A stretch of DNA of 64,000 bases, from contig DAHXNH010000191.1 in the NCBI GenBank assembly GCA_027365485.1, positions 1 to 64,000 on the forward strand. The letters are read 5' to 3'. This DNA is from Clostridiales bacterium. Lineage in GTDB: Bacteria; Bacillota; Sulfobacillia; Sulfobacillales; Sulfobacillaceae. The position numbers were made by a program, and so were the translations under genes. The notes below the pieces were generated by a model. The model searched no databases. It was given only the letters and a program-made list of their open reading frames with translations, and had not been told where the DNA came from. Positions 63,455-64,000 of this stretch are shown in pieces. Within the stretch, counting starts at the first letter, position 1, and each line of letters starts with the position of its first letter.

Positions 63455-64000
63455 TTGCACAGACTGGCCTTAGGGCTGATTGCCTCGGCGATCGCAATCA
63501 GTGGTTTGTTGGTAGTGGGCATCCCCCCCAGTTTTGCCACCGGGGTACCCGGTGACGTGGTCCATCGTTCCAGCGCGCCGACCATCCTCATGGCCAAGAC
63601 GAGTGTTCGCTTTGGCGCGGCCGATCTTGTCCGGGTAATGCGTATCCCCCGGGGAACTGCGGTCACCTGGTCGGTCAGGACTCGGAACGGCGTTCCCGCG
63701 CTGATCTCTCAGCACGGCAACCCCACCGTATTTGTAGCAATCGCTCCAGGATCGTATACCGTACAGGCCGAAGTGAACGGTGCGAGGTTTGCGACGCGAG
63801 TGGTGGTCTATGGCGAAGCTTCGGGGGTGACGCTCACTCCTTCTGCCTTGACCCTGGTGGACAAGAGCAAAACGAAAGACACGATTAGCGTCCACGTGGT
63901 CGATTCCATGGGGAATATCGTAGCCGACTTCAATGGGACGATGACCATTCATGCGGTCTCGGGAATCACCTATCTCCAACACGGAGTTTCCTTAACGGCC
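63455..64000 (+). CDS. secreted protein, paralogue of the 17-kb gene (cut by window end)
   Basis: The frame is open to the window end. A signal peptide (MHRLALGLIASAIAISGLLVVG, ending near SFATG) is followed by a module that aligns with the C-terminal half of the minus-strand protein at 16958-18220: SVRFGAAD against SVRTGAAD, TWSV, HGNP, YTVQAEV, VVYGEASGVTLT and HVVDSMGN. It lacks the two tandem modules of the other protein. TTG 63455 is chosen because AAAGGAG (63438-63444) lies 10 bases upstream; GTG 63446 is in frame but too close to that site. Function unknown; surface or secreted role inferred. Confidence 0.75.
   Translation, partial: MHRLALGLIASAIAISGLLVVGIPPSFATGVPGDVVHRSSAPTILMAKTSVRFGAADLVRVMRIPRGTAVTWSVRTRNGVPALISQHGNPTVFVAIAPGSYTVQAEVNGARFATRVVVYGEASGVTLTPSALTLVDKSKTKDTISVHVVDSMGNIVADFNGTMTIHAVSGITYLQHGVSLTA

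Noticed and set aside
1-64000. CRISPR array, rRNA genes or a phage-type defence cluster
   Set aside because: No regularly spaced repeats, no rRNA segments and no Cas, restriction or toxin-antitoxin genes were seen.

Overview
The window reads as a chromosome segment of a spore-forming, Gram-positive-type bacterium with moderately high GC and many GTG/TTG starts. Gene order from about 0.1 to 16.6 kb and from 35.1 to 40.6 kb follows the Bacillus subtilis origin-proximal block: metG, tatD, yabE-like 3D-domain protein, ksgA, veg, ispE, purR, spoVG, glmU, prs, pth (spoVC), then fin, mfd, a PrsA-type foldase and spoVT. Sporulation genes (spoVG, fin, spoVT) together with protein style suggest a Sulfobacillus-like clostridial lineage. 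That placement is an inference; no rRNA is present.

Layout. 0.1-5.8 kb: translation, repair and cell-wall housekeeping genes, with veg behind two consensus sigma-A promoters. 5.9-9.4 kb: cyanophycinase and cyanophycin synthetase set between veg and ispE and isolated by two intrinsic terminators. 9.4-16.6 kb: ispE, a nucleotidyltransferase, purR, threonine ammonia-lyase (in the yabJ position), spoVG, glmU, prs, pth. 16.6-35.1 kb: an accessory island splitting pth from fin. It holds a secreted repeat protein, a peptide-type ABC transporter without ATPases, NfeD plus stomatin, an alcohol dehydrogenase, two aldo/keto reductases, a 2-hydroxyacid dehydrogenase and long gene-poor stretches with a decayed Rpn-family remnant. 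35.2-41.7 kb: fin, mfd, PPIase, spoVT and a quinone-oxidoreductase-like gene. 43-53.3 kb: a sugar-utilisation cluster (two permeases, binding protein, LacI regulator, Gfo/Idh oxidoreductase, two putative glycosidases, Nif3-like protein). 53.5-56.6 kb: gene debris, a frameshifted Rpn nuclease and a complete but broken IS630-type insertion with a TA target duplication. 56.7-61.2 kb: a Zn/Mn-type ABC transporter with its own Fur-family repressor and two matching operator boxes. 61.6-64 kb: an unusual Gfo/Idh protein and the start of a second secreted repeat protein, cut by the window end.

Most notable observation: the two secreted proteins, at about 17 kb (minus) and 63.5 kb (plus), are paralogues, and their upstream regions are homologous too. 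They share an AT-rich inverted-repeat promoter module followed by a 5' leader with near-identical blocks and a hairpin in which two base pairs have changed in a compensatory way. This looks like a structured RNA leader, possibly a cis-regulatory RNA, that I cannot match to a known class.

Other regulatory features visible in the sequence: a 12-bp hairpin that hides the ribosome-binding site and start of the threonine ammonia-lyase gene inside the end of purR, long perfect hairpins after both binding-protein genes, and two genes (ksgA and the 2-hydroxyacid dehydrogenase) whose conserved N-termini lack a standard start codon.
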